A stretch of DNA of 64,000 nt from Actinoplanes sichuanensis (GCF_033097365.1 NZ_AP028461.1:6634001-6698000), one strand, 5' to 3'. Positions 33,301-43,215 are shown, counted from the first letter of the stretch. The notes: generated by a model from the letters alone, not told the origin. A program made the numbers and translations.

Positions 33301-34653
33301 ATGAGTCATCGAGTGGTAGTCGTGGGGGCCGGTTTCGGCGGCCTCTTCGCGATCAAGGCGCTGCGTCACGCCGACGTCGAGATCACTTTGATCAACGGTA
33401 CGGCGTACCACCTCTTCCAGCCGTTGCTCTACCAGGTCGCGACCGGGATCCTGTCGGAGGGCGAGGTCGCGCCGCCGATCCGTGAGGTGCTGCGCCGGCA
33501 GAAGAACGTGGACGTACGCCTCGGCTGGGTGCAGGACGTCGATGTGGAGCGCAAGGTCGTGTCGGTGGCCGGGCCGGGCATCGACTACACGGTGCCGTAC
33601 GACACGCTGATCGTCGCGGCCGGCGCCTCGCAGTCCTATTTCGGCAACGACCAGTTCGCCGATCACGCGCCGGGCATGAAGAGCATCGACGACGCCCTGG
33701 AGCTGCGGGCCCGGATCTTCGGCGCGTTCGAGGTGGCCGATCTGCACACCGACCCGGAGACGATCGAGCGCTGGATGACGTTCGTGGTCGTCGGCGCCGG
33801 CCCGACCGGCACCGAGATGGCCGGGCAGATCGCCGAGCTGGCGCACCGCAACCTGGTCGGGCAGTTCCGGCACATCGACTCCCGCAAGGCGCGGATCCTG
33901 CTGGTCGACGCGGTCGGCGCGGTGCTCAACACGTTCGGCGACCAGCTCTCGGCCAAGGCCGAGCGGCAGCTCGACAAGCTCGGCGTCGAGGTGCGGACGA
34001 ACACGATGGTGGTGGGCGTCGACGCGAACAGCATCGAGGTCGAGTCGAACGGCGAGCGCGAGCGCATCCCGACGATGACGAAGGTGTGGGCGGCCGGGGT
34101 GGCGGCACCGCCGTTGGCCGCGAAACTGGCCGCGGCGACCGGCGCGAAGACCGACCGGGCGGGTCGGATCCTGGTCGAGCCGAACACGTCACTGCCGGGC
34201 CACCCGGAGATCTTCGCGCTCGGCGACATGATGAACCTGGCCGGTGACGACGGGAAACCGCTGCCCGGGGTGGCGCAGGTGGCCATCCAGAGCGGCCGGC
34301 ACGCCGCCGACCAGATCAAGCGCCGCCTGGCCGGTAAGGAGACGGGTCAGCCGTTCCGCTACTTCGACAAGGGCAGCCTGGCGACGATCTCCCGCTTCTC
34401 GGCGGTCGCGAGCATCTGGAAGCTGCGGCTGTCCGGCTTCCCGGCCTGGGTGGTGTGGGTGGCGGTGCACCTGTTCTACCTGGTCGGCTTCAAGAACCGG
34501 GTGACCGCGGTCTTGCACTGGTTCGTCAGTTTCCTCGGCCGCGGCCGTTCGGAGCGGGTCGCCACCCAGCAGCAGGCTTTCGCACGGCAGGCGATCCGGG
34601 CGTACGGCGACCCGTTCCGCCGGGCTGCGGAGGAGGCGGACAAGGTCGGGTAG
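33301..34653 (+). CDS. ndh: type II NADH dehydrogenase (NDH-2)
   Basis: 450 residues. A single-subunit, non-proton-pumping NADH:menaquinone oxidoreductase of the membrane surface. FAD site VVVGAGFGGLFAIKAL at the N-terminus, quinone-site region YHLFQPLLYQVATGIL, NADH-binding VVVGAGPTGTEMAGQ, second FAD contact IFALGDMMNLAG, AQVAIQSGRHAA, and a C-terminal amphipathic/hydrophobic segment (VWVAVHLFYLVGF) for membrane attachment. ATG 33301; the frame open from 32977 overlaps the MarR gene and is not credible. Confidence 0.93.
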   Translation: MSHRVVVVGAGFGGLFAIKALRHADVEITLINGTAYHLFQPLLYQVATGILSEGEVAPPIREVLRRQKNVDVRLGWVQDVDVERKVVSVAGPGIDYTVPYDTLIVAAGASQSYFGNDQFADHAPGMKSIDDALELRARIFGAFEVADLHTDPETIERWMTFVVVGAGPTGTEMAGQIAELAHRNLVGQFRHIDSRKARILLVDAVGAVLNTFGDQLSAKAERQLDKLGVEVRTNTMVVGVDANSIEVESNGERERIPTMTKVWAAGVAAPPLAAKLAAATGAKTDRAGRILVEPNTSLPGHPEIFALGDMMNLAGDDGKPLPGVAQVAIQSGRHAADQIKRRLAGKETGQPFRYFDKGSLATISRFSAVASIWKLRLSGFPAWVVWVAVHLFYLVGFKNRVTAVLHWFVSFLGRGRSERVATQQQAFARQAIRAYGDPFRRAAEEADKVG

Positions 34654-34692
34654 CGTATGGCGGCCCGCCGAAAGTCCTGAGAAAGGCTCACC

Positions 34693-35343
34693 TTGGTTCC
34701 GGTCACCGTCAGCACCCCCGTGGTGCCCCGCGCCAGGAGTCTCGCTCCGGTCTTTCACGAGCTCACGCTCTTCCACGGCAGCATGGGCGCGGGCAAGTCG
34801 ACGCTCGCGCTGCAGAACGCGTACAACCGCCGACAGGCCGGCCGGCCCGGGATCCTGCTGACCAGCATGGACCGGGCCGGCACCGGGGTGATGTCGTCAC
34901 GGCTCGGTGTCGCCGCGGACGCCATCGAGGTGACCGACGGCACCGAGCTGACCGCGTTGATCGCCGACGAGGTGCCGGCCGGCGGGTTCGTGATCGTCGA
35001 CGAGGCGCAGTTCCTCCGGCCGGAGCAGGTGGAGCAGCTGGCCTGGGCGGTCGACGAGCTGTGTGTCGACGTGGACTGCTACGCGATCTCGACGGACTTC
35101 ATGTCGCACCTGTTCCCGGGCGCGCAGCGGCTGCTGGAGCTGGCCGACAACATCGTGTCGCTGCAGGTCGAGGTGACCTGCTGGTGCGGGCGGCCGGGGC
35201 GGCAGAACGCGCGGATCGAGGACGGCCGGGTGGCCCGCTCGGGTGCCCAGGTGGCGGTCGGCGACACGTCGGACGCGGCCGAGGTCACGTACCGGGTGCT
35301 CTGCCGCCGCCACTGGCGTAACGGGGACGCCGGGCCGGTCTAG
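34693..35343 (+). CDS. tdk: thymidine kinase (type II, Tdk)
   Basis: 216 residues. Phosphorylates thymidine in nucleoside salvage. P-loop FHGSMGAGKST, Mg/catalytic VIVDEAQFL, lasso-side TCWCGRPGRQNARI with a zinc-binding Cys pair and a further Cys in VLCRRHW. Start TTG 34693 with GAAAGG about 7 bases upstream. The N-terminal 20 residues are an extension relative to shorter homologs. 3' end overlaps the converging nuclease gene by 4 bases. Confidence 0.92.
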   Translation: MVPVTVSTPVVPRARSLAPVFHELTLFHGSMGAGKSTLALQNAYNRRQAGRPGILLTSMDRAGTGVMSSRLGVAADAIEVTDGTELTALIADEVPAGGFVIVDEAQFLRPEQVEQLAWAVDELCVDVDCYAISTDFMSHLFPGAQRLLELADNIVSLQVEVTCWCGRPGRQNARIEDGRVARSGAQVAVGDTSDAAEVTYRVLCRRHWRNGDAGPV

Positions 35344-36290
35344 CCCTGCGCCTCGGGGTAGATCATCCAGGCGCGCAGGTCGCCGTGCACGTCGAACAGG
35401 TAGCCGCCGTCACCGACCGCGTGGTTGGCCGGGTCGACGTTGGTGAAGATCGGCTTGGTGAGACCCCAGTACTTGTGGGTCGCGGTGTCCCGGCCCTTGC
35501 CGATGTGGACGTAGACGTCGCCGCCGGCCGGGACGACGGTTCCGGCCGGGAAGGTGTAGCGCCGCAGGCCCGAGTCGCGTACCCACCAGCCGGAGATCGG
35601 CACGTCCGCGGCTGACGGGTTGTGGACCTGGAACCATTCGCCGTTCAGGTTCTTCTCGTCGATCCCCTCGGCGTCCGGGTTGACGGTCAGGGTGATTCCG
35701 CTGTTCTGGGCCGGGCCGGGCTTGCAGCTGTCGGTGTCGTAGAGCTCGCGCCCGGCTGCCGCGGCCACCTGGGCGGCCCGGTGGTACGCCTCGTCCATCG
35801 CCCATTCGCCGGGCCACGCCTGCCAGAGGGTGTAGCCCTCGCGGACCATCTGCTCCCCCACGTCCCGCCACTGGCCGTTGACCTTGACGGCGACCGAGCG
35901 CAGCGGCCGGCCCTCGCTCTTGCTGGACGCCTTCAGCGAGGTGAGCCGCACGTAGTTGCCGCCGGCGGCGAGCAGCTCCTCCAGGCGGGCGTTGGCGGCG
36001 ACCGCGTGACAGTCGCCCTTACGCCGCTCGGGGTAGTGCGAGTAGGTCTTCATCTCCATCGCCTGGATGCCCAGGATCCGTACCGACACCAGGTCTTTCG
36101 TGCCGTCCCCGGCGAGGTCGACCCGGATCGTGTCGCCGTCCGGCGCCCAGTCGACCTTGCCGGTCCAGACCTGGCAGCGAGGGCTGCCGGCTTCCGCCCG
36201 GCAGGCGGTGGTGGCCGCCTGCGCGGGGGTGGCGAGCCCGATGGCGGTCAGCGTGGTGGCGGCGGCGAGAGCAGCGAGGCGGCGAAGCAT
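35340..36290 (-). CDS. secreted thermonuclease-like protein with lamin-tail domain
   Basis: 316 residues. Signal peptide about 1-26 (RRLAALAAATTLTAIGLATPAQA). Residues about 40-190 follow the staphylococcal-nuclease fold: VDWAPDGDTIRVDL, VRILGIQAMEM, LEELLAAGGNYVRL, REGYTLWQAW. The catalytic Arg of the usual R-x-x-G-I-D region appears as VRILGIQA, with Asp changed to Gln, so activity needs testing. Residues about 205-310 form a lamin-tail domain (LNGEWFQVHNPSAADVPISGW split: NGEWFQVHNPSA, GWWVRDSGLRRYTFP). It probably degrades external nucleic acid. Confidence 0.8.
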   Translation of the reverse strand: MLRRLAALAAATTLTAIGLATPAQAATTACRAEAGSPRCQVWTGKVDWAPDGDTIRVDLAGDGTKDLVSVRILGIQAMEMKTYSHYPERRKGDCHAVAANARLEELLAAGGNYVRLTSLKASSKSEGRPLRSVAVKVNGQWRDVGEQMVREGYTLWQAWPGEWAMDEAYHRAAQVAAAAGRELYDTDSCKPGPAQNSGITLTVNPDAEGIDEKNLNGEWFQVHNPSAADVPISGWWVRDSGLRRYTFPAGTVVPAGGDVYVHIGKGRDTATHKYWGLTKPIFTNVDPANHAVGDGGYLFDVHGDLRAWMIYPEAQG

Positions 36291-36333
36291 GCCGCCTTCA
36301 TCGACCGCGGAAAGCCGGGCTTGAGAAGACCAG

Positions 36334-36359
36334 ATAGTTAGCTAGGCTAAGCAGTATCT
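36334..36359. promoter_or_regulatory. inverted repeat before the ABC exporter genes
   Basis: Core TTAGCTAGGCTAA (TTAGC-TAG-GCTAA, 36338-36350), with outer arms GATA and TATC extending it. It resembles but does not fit the 19-bp IdeR/DtxR iron box. Located 18 bases before the TTG start of the first ABC gene; also 44 bases upstream of the divergent nuclease gene. Confidence 0.5.
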
Positions 36360-36376
36360 CTCGTGAGGAGTACCGC

Positions 36377-38143
36377 TTGACCGCGCCGCCGCGCCGCGCC
36401 CCCAGGGCCGGCATCCACCCGGACCCCACGAAAAGTTGGCTACGCCGCGCCTGGCCCATCGTCCGTGCCCACCGAGCGCTGCTGATCACCTCGCTGACGT
36501 TGTCGTTCCTCGGCCTGATCGTCCAGGTGCAGATCCCCGACCTGGTGCGGATCGGCATCGACCAGGCCCTCGTCGAGCAGACCGAGGGCCTGGAGAAGTA
36601 CGTCTGGCTGATCGCCGGGCTGGCCGTCGTCCAAGGCGTGATCAACTTCCTGGCCCGGCTCTACCTGCTGCGCACGGCGTACGAGATGGAGTACGACCTG
36701 CGCAACCTGGTCTTCGGCCACTTCATGCGGATGTCGTACGGCTTCTACGACCGGGTCCAGTCCGGCGAGCTGATCTCCCGGGCCACCAGCGACATCCGGG
36801 CCGTCCAGATGTACCTGGCGTTCGGCCCGTCGATCCTGGTCCAGTGCACCATCGCGGGGATCGCGTTCGCCCTGATGGTGTCGATCAACGCGCCGCTGGC
36901 GATCATCGCGATGCTGACCATGCCGGTGATCGCGGTGCTCGGCGTCCGGATGCGCAAGGCGATCTTCCCGGTGTCGTGGCTGATCCAGTCCCGGCTGGCC
37001 GGGGTGGCGACGGTGGTCGACGAGAACATCCAGGGCGTCCGGATCGTGAAGGCGTTCGCGGCCGAGAAACGGCAGATCGACACGCTCGCCCGGGCCGCCG
37101 ACGGGGTGCGGTGGGCGTACACCACCGACGCCCGGATCCGCAGCCGCTGGATGCCGGTGATGGACAACCTGCCCCGGCTCGGGCTGGCGCTGGTGCTGCT
37201 GGTCGGCGGGCTGATGGTGCTCGACGGCAACGCCACCGTGGGCACCATCGTGGCGTTCAACTCCTACGTGCTGATGCTTCAGCCGCCGTTCCGGATGCTC
37301 GGCATGATCATCATGATGGGTCAGCGGGCGGCCGCGTCGGCGCAGCGCATCTACGACATCCTGGACACGCCGGCCGAGCTGACCGATCCGGCCGATCCGG
37401 TGGTCCCCCCACCTCGGGGCGACGTGCGTTTCGCGGGAGTGCGGTTCGCGTACCCCGATGGAACTCTTGGTCTTGATGGTCTTGACCTGCATATCCGGCC
37501 CGGCGAGACGGTTGCGCTGGTCGGTGCGACGGGCAGCGGCAAGAGCACGGTGGCGCGGCTCGCGGCCCGGTTCTACGACACCGACGCCGGGCGGGTGCTG
37601 ATCGACGGCACCGACGTGCGCGACTACCCCCCGGCGACGCTGCGCGACCGGGTCGGGATCGTGCCGGACGAGCCGTTCCTGTTCTCCGTCTCGCTGCACG
37701 ACAACATCGCTTTCGGACATCCTTCGGCGACCCGCGAGCAGGTGGTCACCGCCGCCGTCGCGGCCGGCGCCGACGGTTTCATTCAAGAGCTTCCGGAGGG
37801 GTACGACACCGTCGTCGGCGAACGCGGCTACACCCTCTCCGGTGGCCAGCGGCAACGAGTCGCGATCGCCCGGGCGCTGCTGGTCAACCCGCCGGTGCTG
37901 ATCCTCGACGACGCCACCAGTGCCGTCGACGTGCGGGTCGAACACGAGATCCACGAGGCGCTGCGCGACCTGATGCGCGACCGCACCACCATCGTGGTCG
38001 CACACCGGCTGGCCACGATCGGCCTCGCCGACCGGGTCGTGCTGATCGACAACGGTCAGGCCGTCGCGACCGGAACCCATGCCGAGTTGCTCGCCACCGA
38101 ACCCCGCTACGGGCGGGTCCTGGCCACGGAGGTGCACGCGTGA
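36377..38143 (+). CDS. ABC exporter half-transporter, degenerate-site subunit
   Basis: 588 residues: six membrane helices (about 30-320), then an ATPase domain with Walker A GATGSGKST, signature LSGGQRQR and Walker B LILDDATSAVD. The catalytic Glu after Walker B is Asp here. With the partner's unusual signature this makes one non-hydrolytic ATP site, as in heterodimeric exporters. Start TTG 36377 with GAGGAG 7 bases upstream. The stop overlaps the partner start (GTGA). Cargo unknown (drug, lipid or peptide). Confidence 0.92.
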   Translation: MTAPPRRAPRAGIHPDPTKSWLRRAWPIVRAHRALLITSLTLSFLGLIVQVQIPDLVRIGIDQALVEQTEGLEKYVWLIAGLAVVQGVINFLARLYLLRTAYEMEYDLRNLVFGHFMRMSYGFYDRVQSGELISRATSDIRAVQMYLAFGPSILVQCTIAGIAFALMVSINAPLAIIAMLTMPVIAVLGVRMRKAIFPVSWLIQSRLAGVATVVDENIQGVRIVKAFAAEKRQIDTLARAADGVRWAYTTDARIRSRWMPVMDNLPRLGLALVLLVGGLMVLDGNATVGTIVAFNSYVLMLQPPFRMLGMIIMMGQRAAASAQRIYDILDTPAELTDPADPVVPPPRGDVRFAGVRFAYPDGTLGLDGLDLHIRPGETVALVGATGSGKSTVARLAARFYDTDAGRVLIDGTDVRDYPPATLRDRVGIVPDEPFLFSVSLHDNIAFGHPSATREQVVTAAVAAGADGFIQELPEGYDTVVGERGYTLSGGQRQRVAIARALLVNPPVLILDDATSAVDVRVEHEIHEALRDLMRDRTTIVVAHRLATIGLADRVVLIDNGQAVATGTHAELLATEPRYGRVLATEVHA

Positions 38144-40077
38144 GCATGTTCGGAGGCGGTTTCGGCGGTCCCGGCGGCGGTCCCGGGTCGGGCGCGATCG
38201 CCGGGATGGGTGGTGTCGGCACCCGACGGCAGGGCAACACGCCGTTCGCCGGGGTGCCGCCCGAACTCGCGGCCGGCGTCACCCTGCTGGAGGCCAGCGA
38301 GCCGGAGCATCCGGAACCGGCCGAGACGTTCAGCCACACCCCGGACAGCGGGCGGCTCACCCTGTGGTCGCTGCTGTCCGGCCGACCGGCGCTGCTGGTC
38401 ACCGCGGCCGTCGCGGTCGGGGTCGAGGCGCTGCTGCTGCAGTCCGGGCCGTACCTCGTGCAGGTCGGCATCGACCACGGCATCGTGGCGCGAGACGTGC
38501 CGGTCCTCGTCTTCGCGGCGGTCGCGTTCCTGGCCTCGGTGGCGCTGACCGCGGCGGCCACCGCCGTGCGCATCCGGATGAGCGGGCGACTCGCCGCCTA
38601 CAGCACCCGTGACCTGCGGGTCCGCGTGTTCACCCAGTTGCAGCGGCTCAGCCTCGACCATTACACGACCGAGAAGGCCGGGGTCACCATGACCCGGATG
38701 ACCTCCGACGTGGAGGCGTTGCAGCAGCTGCTGCAGGAGGGGTTCGCACAGTTCCTCATCCACGGGCTGACCATGGTCGTGGTCACCGCGGTCCTCGTCC
38801 ACTACGACGCCACCCTCGCCGCGATCACGCTGCTCCTGGTGGTGCCGCCGCTGCTGCTGCTCACGCTCTGGTTCCGCAAGGCCGCCGACGTCGGCTACCA
38901 CCGGCAGCGGGACACCATCGCCGGGCTCTTCTCGCACCTGACCGAGAGCCTCAACGGCGTACGCGTCATCACCGCCCACAACCAGCAGGACCGCAACGTG
39001 ATCGCCCACCGGGAGGTGGTCGGCGCCTACCGCGACGCCAACGACCACACCGGCCGGATCAACGCCGTCTACGGCCCCGGCACGTCGGTGATCGGCCTGC
39101 TCGGCCTGGCGGCGCTGCTGCTCATCGGCGGCCGGATGGTGCTGCACGGCACCCTGACGATCGGCGAACTGACCGCTTTCGTCCTCTACCTGAACGCGTT
39201 CTTCCAGCCGGTTCAGCAGCTGGTCCAGCTCTACACCAACTACCAGCAGGCCCGCGCCGCGCTCGGCAAACTCCGCGGCCTGCTCGGCACGGTCCCCGCG
39301 GTCCGGGAGAAGACCGGGGCGTTGCCGCTGCCGCCGGCGTCCGGCGGGATCGAGCTGCGGGAGATCACTTTCGGGTACGATCCCAGCCGCCCCGTGCTAC
39401 GCGGCGTGAACCTGCGGATCACACCCGGCGAGACGATCGCCTGCGTCGGGCCGACCGGCGCCGGCAAGTCGACGCTGGCCAAACTGGTGTCCCGCCTCTA
39501 CGACCCGGACTCCGGAACGGTGCTGATCGACGGCCACGACCTGCGCGACGTCACCCTGGATTCGCTGCACCGGCAGGTCGGGGTGGTGCCGCAGGAGCCG
39601 TTCCTGTTCGCCGGCACGCTGCGCGACAACATCGCCTTCGCCCGCCCCGAGGTCTCCGACGAGGTGGTACTGGCGGCCGTCGACGCGGTCGGCCTGCGCG
39701 ACCTGGTGGACCGCTCCCCCGACGGCCTGCAGACGATCCTGCACGAACGAGGCCAGTCGGTCTCCTCCGGCGAACGCCAACTGATCGCCCTGGCCCGCGT
39801 CTTCGTGGCCGAGCCCCGGGTGGTGGTCCTCGACGAGGCGACATCAAGCCTGGACCTGCGTTCCGAACTGCGGGTGGAGGCCGCGATCCAGCGCCTCCTC
39901 GAAGGCCGGACCGCCATCCTGGTCGCCCACCGCCTGTCCACGGCCCGCCGAGCCGACCGGGTGATCGTCGTCGACGACGGCGACATCATCGAACAGGGCA
40001 CGCACGCGGAGTTGGTCGCCGCCGGCGGCCGCTACGCGACCATGTACGCCACCTGGCAGTCCCACACCACCCCCTGA
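38140..40077 (+). CDS. ABC exporter half-transporter, partner subunit
   Basis: 645 residues. A Gly-rich N-terminal extension (FGGGFGGPGGGPGSG), six membrane helices (about 75-370) and an ATPase domain: Walker A GPTGAGKST, signature SSGERQL in place of LSGGQ, Walker B VVLDEATSSLD with the catalytic Glu. The altered signature faces the degenerate site of the partner, so the two genes encode one heterodimer with one active site. GTG start overlaps the upstream stop. Followed at once by the heptamer repeat. Confidence 0.92.
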   Translation: MSMFGGGFGGPGGGPGSGAIAGMGGVGTRRQGNTPFAGVPPELAAGVTLLEASEPEHPEPAETFSHTPDSGRLTLWSLLSGRPALLVTAAVAVGVEALLLQSGPYLVQVGIDHGIVARDVPVLVFAAVAFLASVALTAAATAVRIRMSGRLAAYSTRDLRVRVFTQLQRLSLDHYTTEKAGVTMTRMTSDVEALQQLLQEGFAQFLIHGLTMVVVTAVLVHYDATLAAITLLLVVPPLLLLTLWFRKAADVGYHRQRDTIAGLFSHLTESLNGVRVITAHNQQDRNVIAHREVVGAYRDANDHTGRINAVYGPGTSVIGLLGLAALLLIGGRMVLHGTLTIGELTAFVLYLNAFFQPVQQLVQLYTNYQQARAALGKLRGLLGTVPAVREKTGALPLPPASGGIELREITFGYDPSRPVLRGVNLRITPGETIACVGPTGAGKSTLAKLVSRLYDPDSGTVLIDGHDLRDVTLDSLHRQVGVVPQEPFLFAGTLRDNIAFARPEVSDEVVLAAVDAVGLRDLVDRSPDGLQTILHERGQSVSSGERQLIALARVFVAEPRVVVLDEATSSLDLRSELRVEAAIQRLLEGRTAILVAHRLSTARRADRVIVVDDGDIIEQGTHAELVAAGGRYATMYATWQSHTTP

Positions 40078-40078
40078 C

Positions 40079-40216
40079 CGCCCGTCGCCCGCCGCCCGTC
40101 GCCCGTCGCCCGTCGCCCGTCGCCCGTCGCCCGTCGCCCGTCGCCCGTCGCCCGTCGCCCGTCGCCCGTCGCCCGTCGCCCGTCGCCCGTCGCCCGTCGC
40201 CCGTCGCCCGTCGCCC
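40079..40216. repeat. heptamer tandem repeat
   Basis: About 19 copies of CGTCGCC (phase variants CCCGTCG), nearly perfect, starting 2 bases after the ABC stop codon. Seven bases shift frame each copy, so the overlapping Thr-Gly-Asp-Gly-Arg frames are artefacts. After it (40217-40366) comes a G-rich stretch with no gene. Confidence 0.92.
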
Positions 40217-40366
40217 TCGCCCTTGCGAGCCGCAGCGTGCGAAGGCGCAGCGCACGAAGCCGCGAGGCGGGGATGACCTTAACGGTATGGCGACACGCTG
40301 GCATCGAAGGTTGCGCATTCATTGATGAGGCGGGGAGGGTCGGGGCATCCCAGACGGAGGTGCTTT

Positions 40367-42941
40367 GTGGATCTGTCACGAACGCTGGCCGGCATCGGTG
40401 CCGCGTTGCTCGCCACCGCTCTGCTCGCCGATCCGGTGTCGGCAGTGCCGGACGACGTCCAGGCCCTGGCTTCGCCGGGCGACGCTCGGGCTTCGGGTGG
40501 TGCCGCATCGACCCGTGACTTCGGGAACGGGCCTGAGCGCAACGAGATCGCCGCCCTCGACGATGTAACGATCGGTGAGCTGTCGGTTCGGGCGCCGGCC
40601 GTCGGTGAACCGGCTGCCGCCTGGACGGTCGGGCGGCGGTCGGGATTTCCGCGGCAGAACGAACTGCCGGTCTGGCCGGTGAACCCGGAGGATCGGTCGA
40701 TCAAGCTGGGGCTCATTCCGTACCACCTGATCGCTCCTCGATTGAACGCGCTGCAGAAGGCCTCGGACCGCGTCTCCGCCGAGATCGTGGGGAAGTCGGC
40801 CGGCGGCCGTGATCTCTACCTGGTGACCGTGACCGCACCCGAATCAGCCTCCGAGTCGGCCAGGCAGGACCGCTGGCGGGAGCTGATCGAGGAGGATCCG
40901 GCCGCCGCGAAGCGGGACCGCAGCCTGAAGGCCGGCTACAAGACGCCGGTCTGGATCAATGCCAACATCCACGGCAACGAGTGGGAGGGCACCGACGGCG
41001 CGCTGCGTGTCATCGAGCGCCTGGCCACCGCGACCGACGCCGCGACCAGGGACTTCCTGAGGCGCAGCCGGGTGTACGTGACGGTCACCAACAATCCGGA
41101 CGGGCGGGTCGCGGGCACCCGGGCGAACGGCGCCGGATTCGACATCAACCGGGATCACGCGACCAGTTCGCAGCCGGAGTCGCGGGCGGTCCGGGACGTG
41201 GTGATCGCGACGCAGCCGTTCCTGATGCTCGACGAACACGGCTACACCGGGACGACCCTGATCGAGCCGGCGACGCCGCCGCACGGGCAGAACTACGAGT
41301 ACGACCTGTACATCAAGCACGCCCTGCCGAACGCGCTCGGCATGGAGAAGGCCATCCAGCAGCTCGGATACCCGGAGACGACCCGCGCCGACATCCCGTT
41401 CCGGGACTACGCTCCCGGCGACTGGGACGACTGGCCACCGATCTTCACCCCGATGTACGCCATCTACCAGGGCGCGGTCGGGCACACCGTGGAGATCCCG
41501 CTGCAGGTGAACAACGCCGCGTACAACAATCTGCCGGTCGAGGAACTGCAGCGCCGGGCCCGGATCAACACCGACGTGGCCGCGGCGACGATCGAGGCGG
41601 CCCTCACCTACGCCGACACGAACCGGGGCACGCTGCTCGCCGACCAGATCGAACAGTTCCGCCGGGGCTGGGCCGGCGAGCCGTCGCCGACGATCCTGGA
41701 CGGTTTCGTCGACGGGTTCGGCCCGGAGGACCGGTACTCGACGACGTTTCCCCGCTCCTACGTCATCCCGGCCGGCACTCCCGCCGCCGCACGCCTCGTC
41801 AACCATCTGATCTCCCACGATGTACGGGTCACGGCCGCCCGCTCGGCTTTCCGCAACGGCGGGCGCCACTACGCCAAGGGCACCTACATCGTCGACATGC
41901 ACCAGCCGAAGCGCGGCCTCGCGAACGTCCTGCTGGAAGCCGGCCGGGACATCTCAGATCTGGTTCCGCAGATGTACGACATCTCCGGCTGGAGTCACGG
42001 CCTGCTCTGGGGCGCCACCGTCGACAGCAGCCTCCGCACGCTGCCGAAGGTCCGGGTGACGAGGGTGACGCGGGCGGCGCCGACCGGGTCGGTCGACGCC
42101 CCGCGTGGTCGTGACCTGAGCCTGTCGCTGCGCGACGGCAACGATGTACGCGCGGTCAACGAACTGCTCACCCGGGGTGTCAAGTTGCGGCGCACGGACG
42201 CGGCCACCGTCGTGGTCCCGGCCGAGGCGCGGCCCGAGGCGCTCGCTCTCTCGAAGACCTTGGGAGTACGGTTCACCGCCGCCCGTGGCCACGAGAAAGG
42301 CGTCGTGATCGATCCGCCGGTGATCGCGGCCGCGGTCTCCGCCGACGAGTCGTTCGCCCTGCGGGAGATGGGCTTCGCGGTGCAGCCCGTGTCGACGGCG
42401 CTCCTCAACGCCGGTTTCGACCTGTCAACAGTCGACACCCTCATCGTCTCCTCCGGTCTGTCGTACACGGCGTTGACCCCGACGGCCCGGGCCGCGGTCG
42501 ACGCATACCTGGCCCGCGGCGGAGGTGTCCTGACCCGTGGCACGACCGGCGCGAACTTCAACGCCGCCGCCAAGGTCCTCCCGGTGACCGCGACGGTCGG
42601 CCGCGGTGACGCCAACGGTGTCGTCACGGTGACGAACGAGGGCCGAGTCGTCGGCCGGCTCCCCCACCCACTCGTTCATCTACTCCCCTCTCTGGTTCAC
42701 CGGCGCCGGAGTGACCGTCGAACAGCGTTACGGCACGACCCCGCTGGTGGCCGGCCACTGGCTGCCGACCGAGGACGGCACCAACGGCCCGGCCCAGGCG
42801 GCCGGGCAGGCGGCGGTCGTCTCGGGCGTGACGGCCGGCGGCGGCAACGCGGTCCTCTTCGGCACCGAGCCGCTCTTCCGAGCCCATCCGAAGGGCCTCT
42901 ACGCCCCATACGCCCGCGCCCTCCTCTGGACCGCGAGCTAG
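40367..42941 (+). CDS. secreted M14 zinc carboxypeptidase, disrupted by a frameshift near 42,655
   Basis: About 857 residues if joined. Start GTG 40367 with GGAGG 6 bases upstream; signal peptide about 1-26. The M14 domain (about 120-420) shows zinc ligands NANIHGNEWEG (His, Glu) and a later His in AVGHTVEIPL, plus NNPDGR and DINRDHAT. The C-terminal part is a long beta-rich domain of unknown role. At about 42655 the frame changes: frame 1 runs on as Arg/His-rich nonsense, whereas the +1 frame reads SPTHSFIYSPLWFTGAG and continues in conserved-looking sequence to TAG 42939-42941. One extra base in a GGCCGGCTCCCCC run explains it. Confidence 0.8.
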
Positions 42942-42952
42942 CCCCGAGATCC

Positions 42953-42983
42953 CCGGTCCTGCCGCCGGCCGCGGCAGGACCGG
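42953..42983 (+). terminator. hairpin after the carboxypeptidase gene
   Basis: Perfect 13-bp arms CCGGTCCTGCCGC and GCGGCAGGACCGG with a 5-base loop, 11 bases past the stop codon. No T-run. Confidence 0.8.
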
Positions 42984-43040
42984 ATCGGGCATCTCCCGGA
43001 CACCGATGTCGTGGTCACCGTGGATGAAAACCGCACGCAC
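42975..43040 (-). pseudogene. possible N-terminal remnant of a zinc alcohol dehydrogenase
   Basis: From an ATG at 43040 the frame encodes MRAVFIHGDHDIGVREMPDP and then VL, like the first 22 residues of medium-chain zinc alcohol dehydrogenases (the usual opening is MRAVVIHGP...). Similarity stops at the terminator of the carboxypeptidase gene, and no other part of such an enzyme is present. It could be a relic cut off when this junction formed, or chance. The rest of 43041-43215 shows nothing else. Confidence 0.35.
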
Positions 43041-43215
43041 CTGGACCTCCCGACCTCGTCACCACCTGCCGCGGATCCAGCCTAGAAACCTCGGCGGCGG
43101 TCAGGGAGGCCCTGCCGGAATCCTTCTCCCGGCCCCGGATACCAGTACCCGCGTTGTTCAACTGGGGCTACCGTCGTCGCGTCGACGACGTCCCCCGGCC
43201 GGATAAGGTCCGGGG

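Noticed and set aside
36338..36350. Iron box (IdeR/DtxR site)
   Set aside because: The palindrome resembles half sites but has the wrong arm spacing for the 19-bp consensus and lacks the outer TTA/TAA ends, so it is only called an operator of unknown protein.
40032..40508. Minus-strand frame with repeated Thr-Gly-Asp-Gly-Arg-Arg-Ala
   Set aside because: Produced by the heptamer DNA repeat; the rest overlaps two well-supported plus-strand genes.
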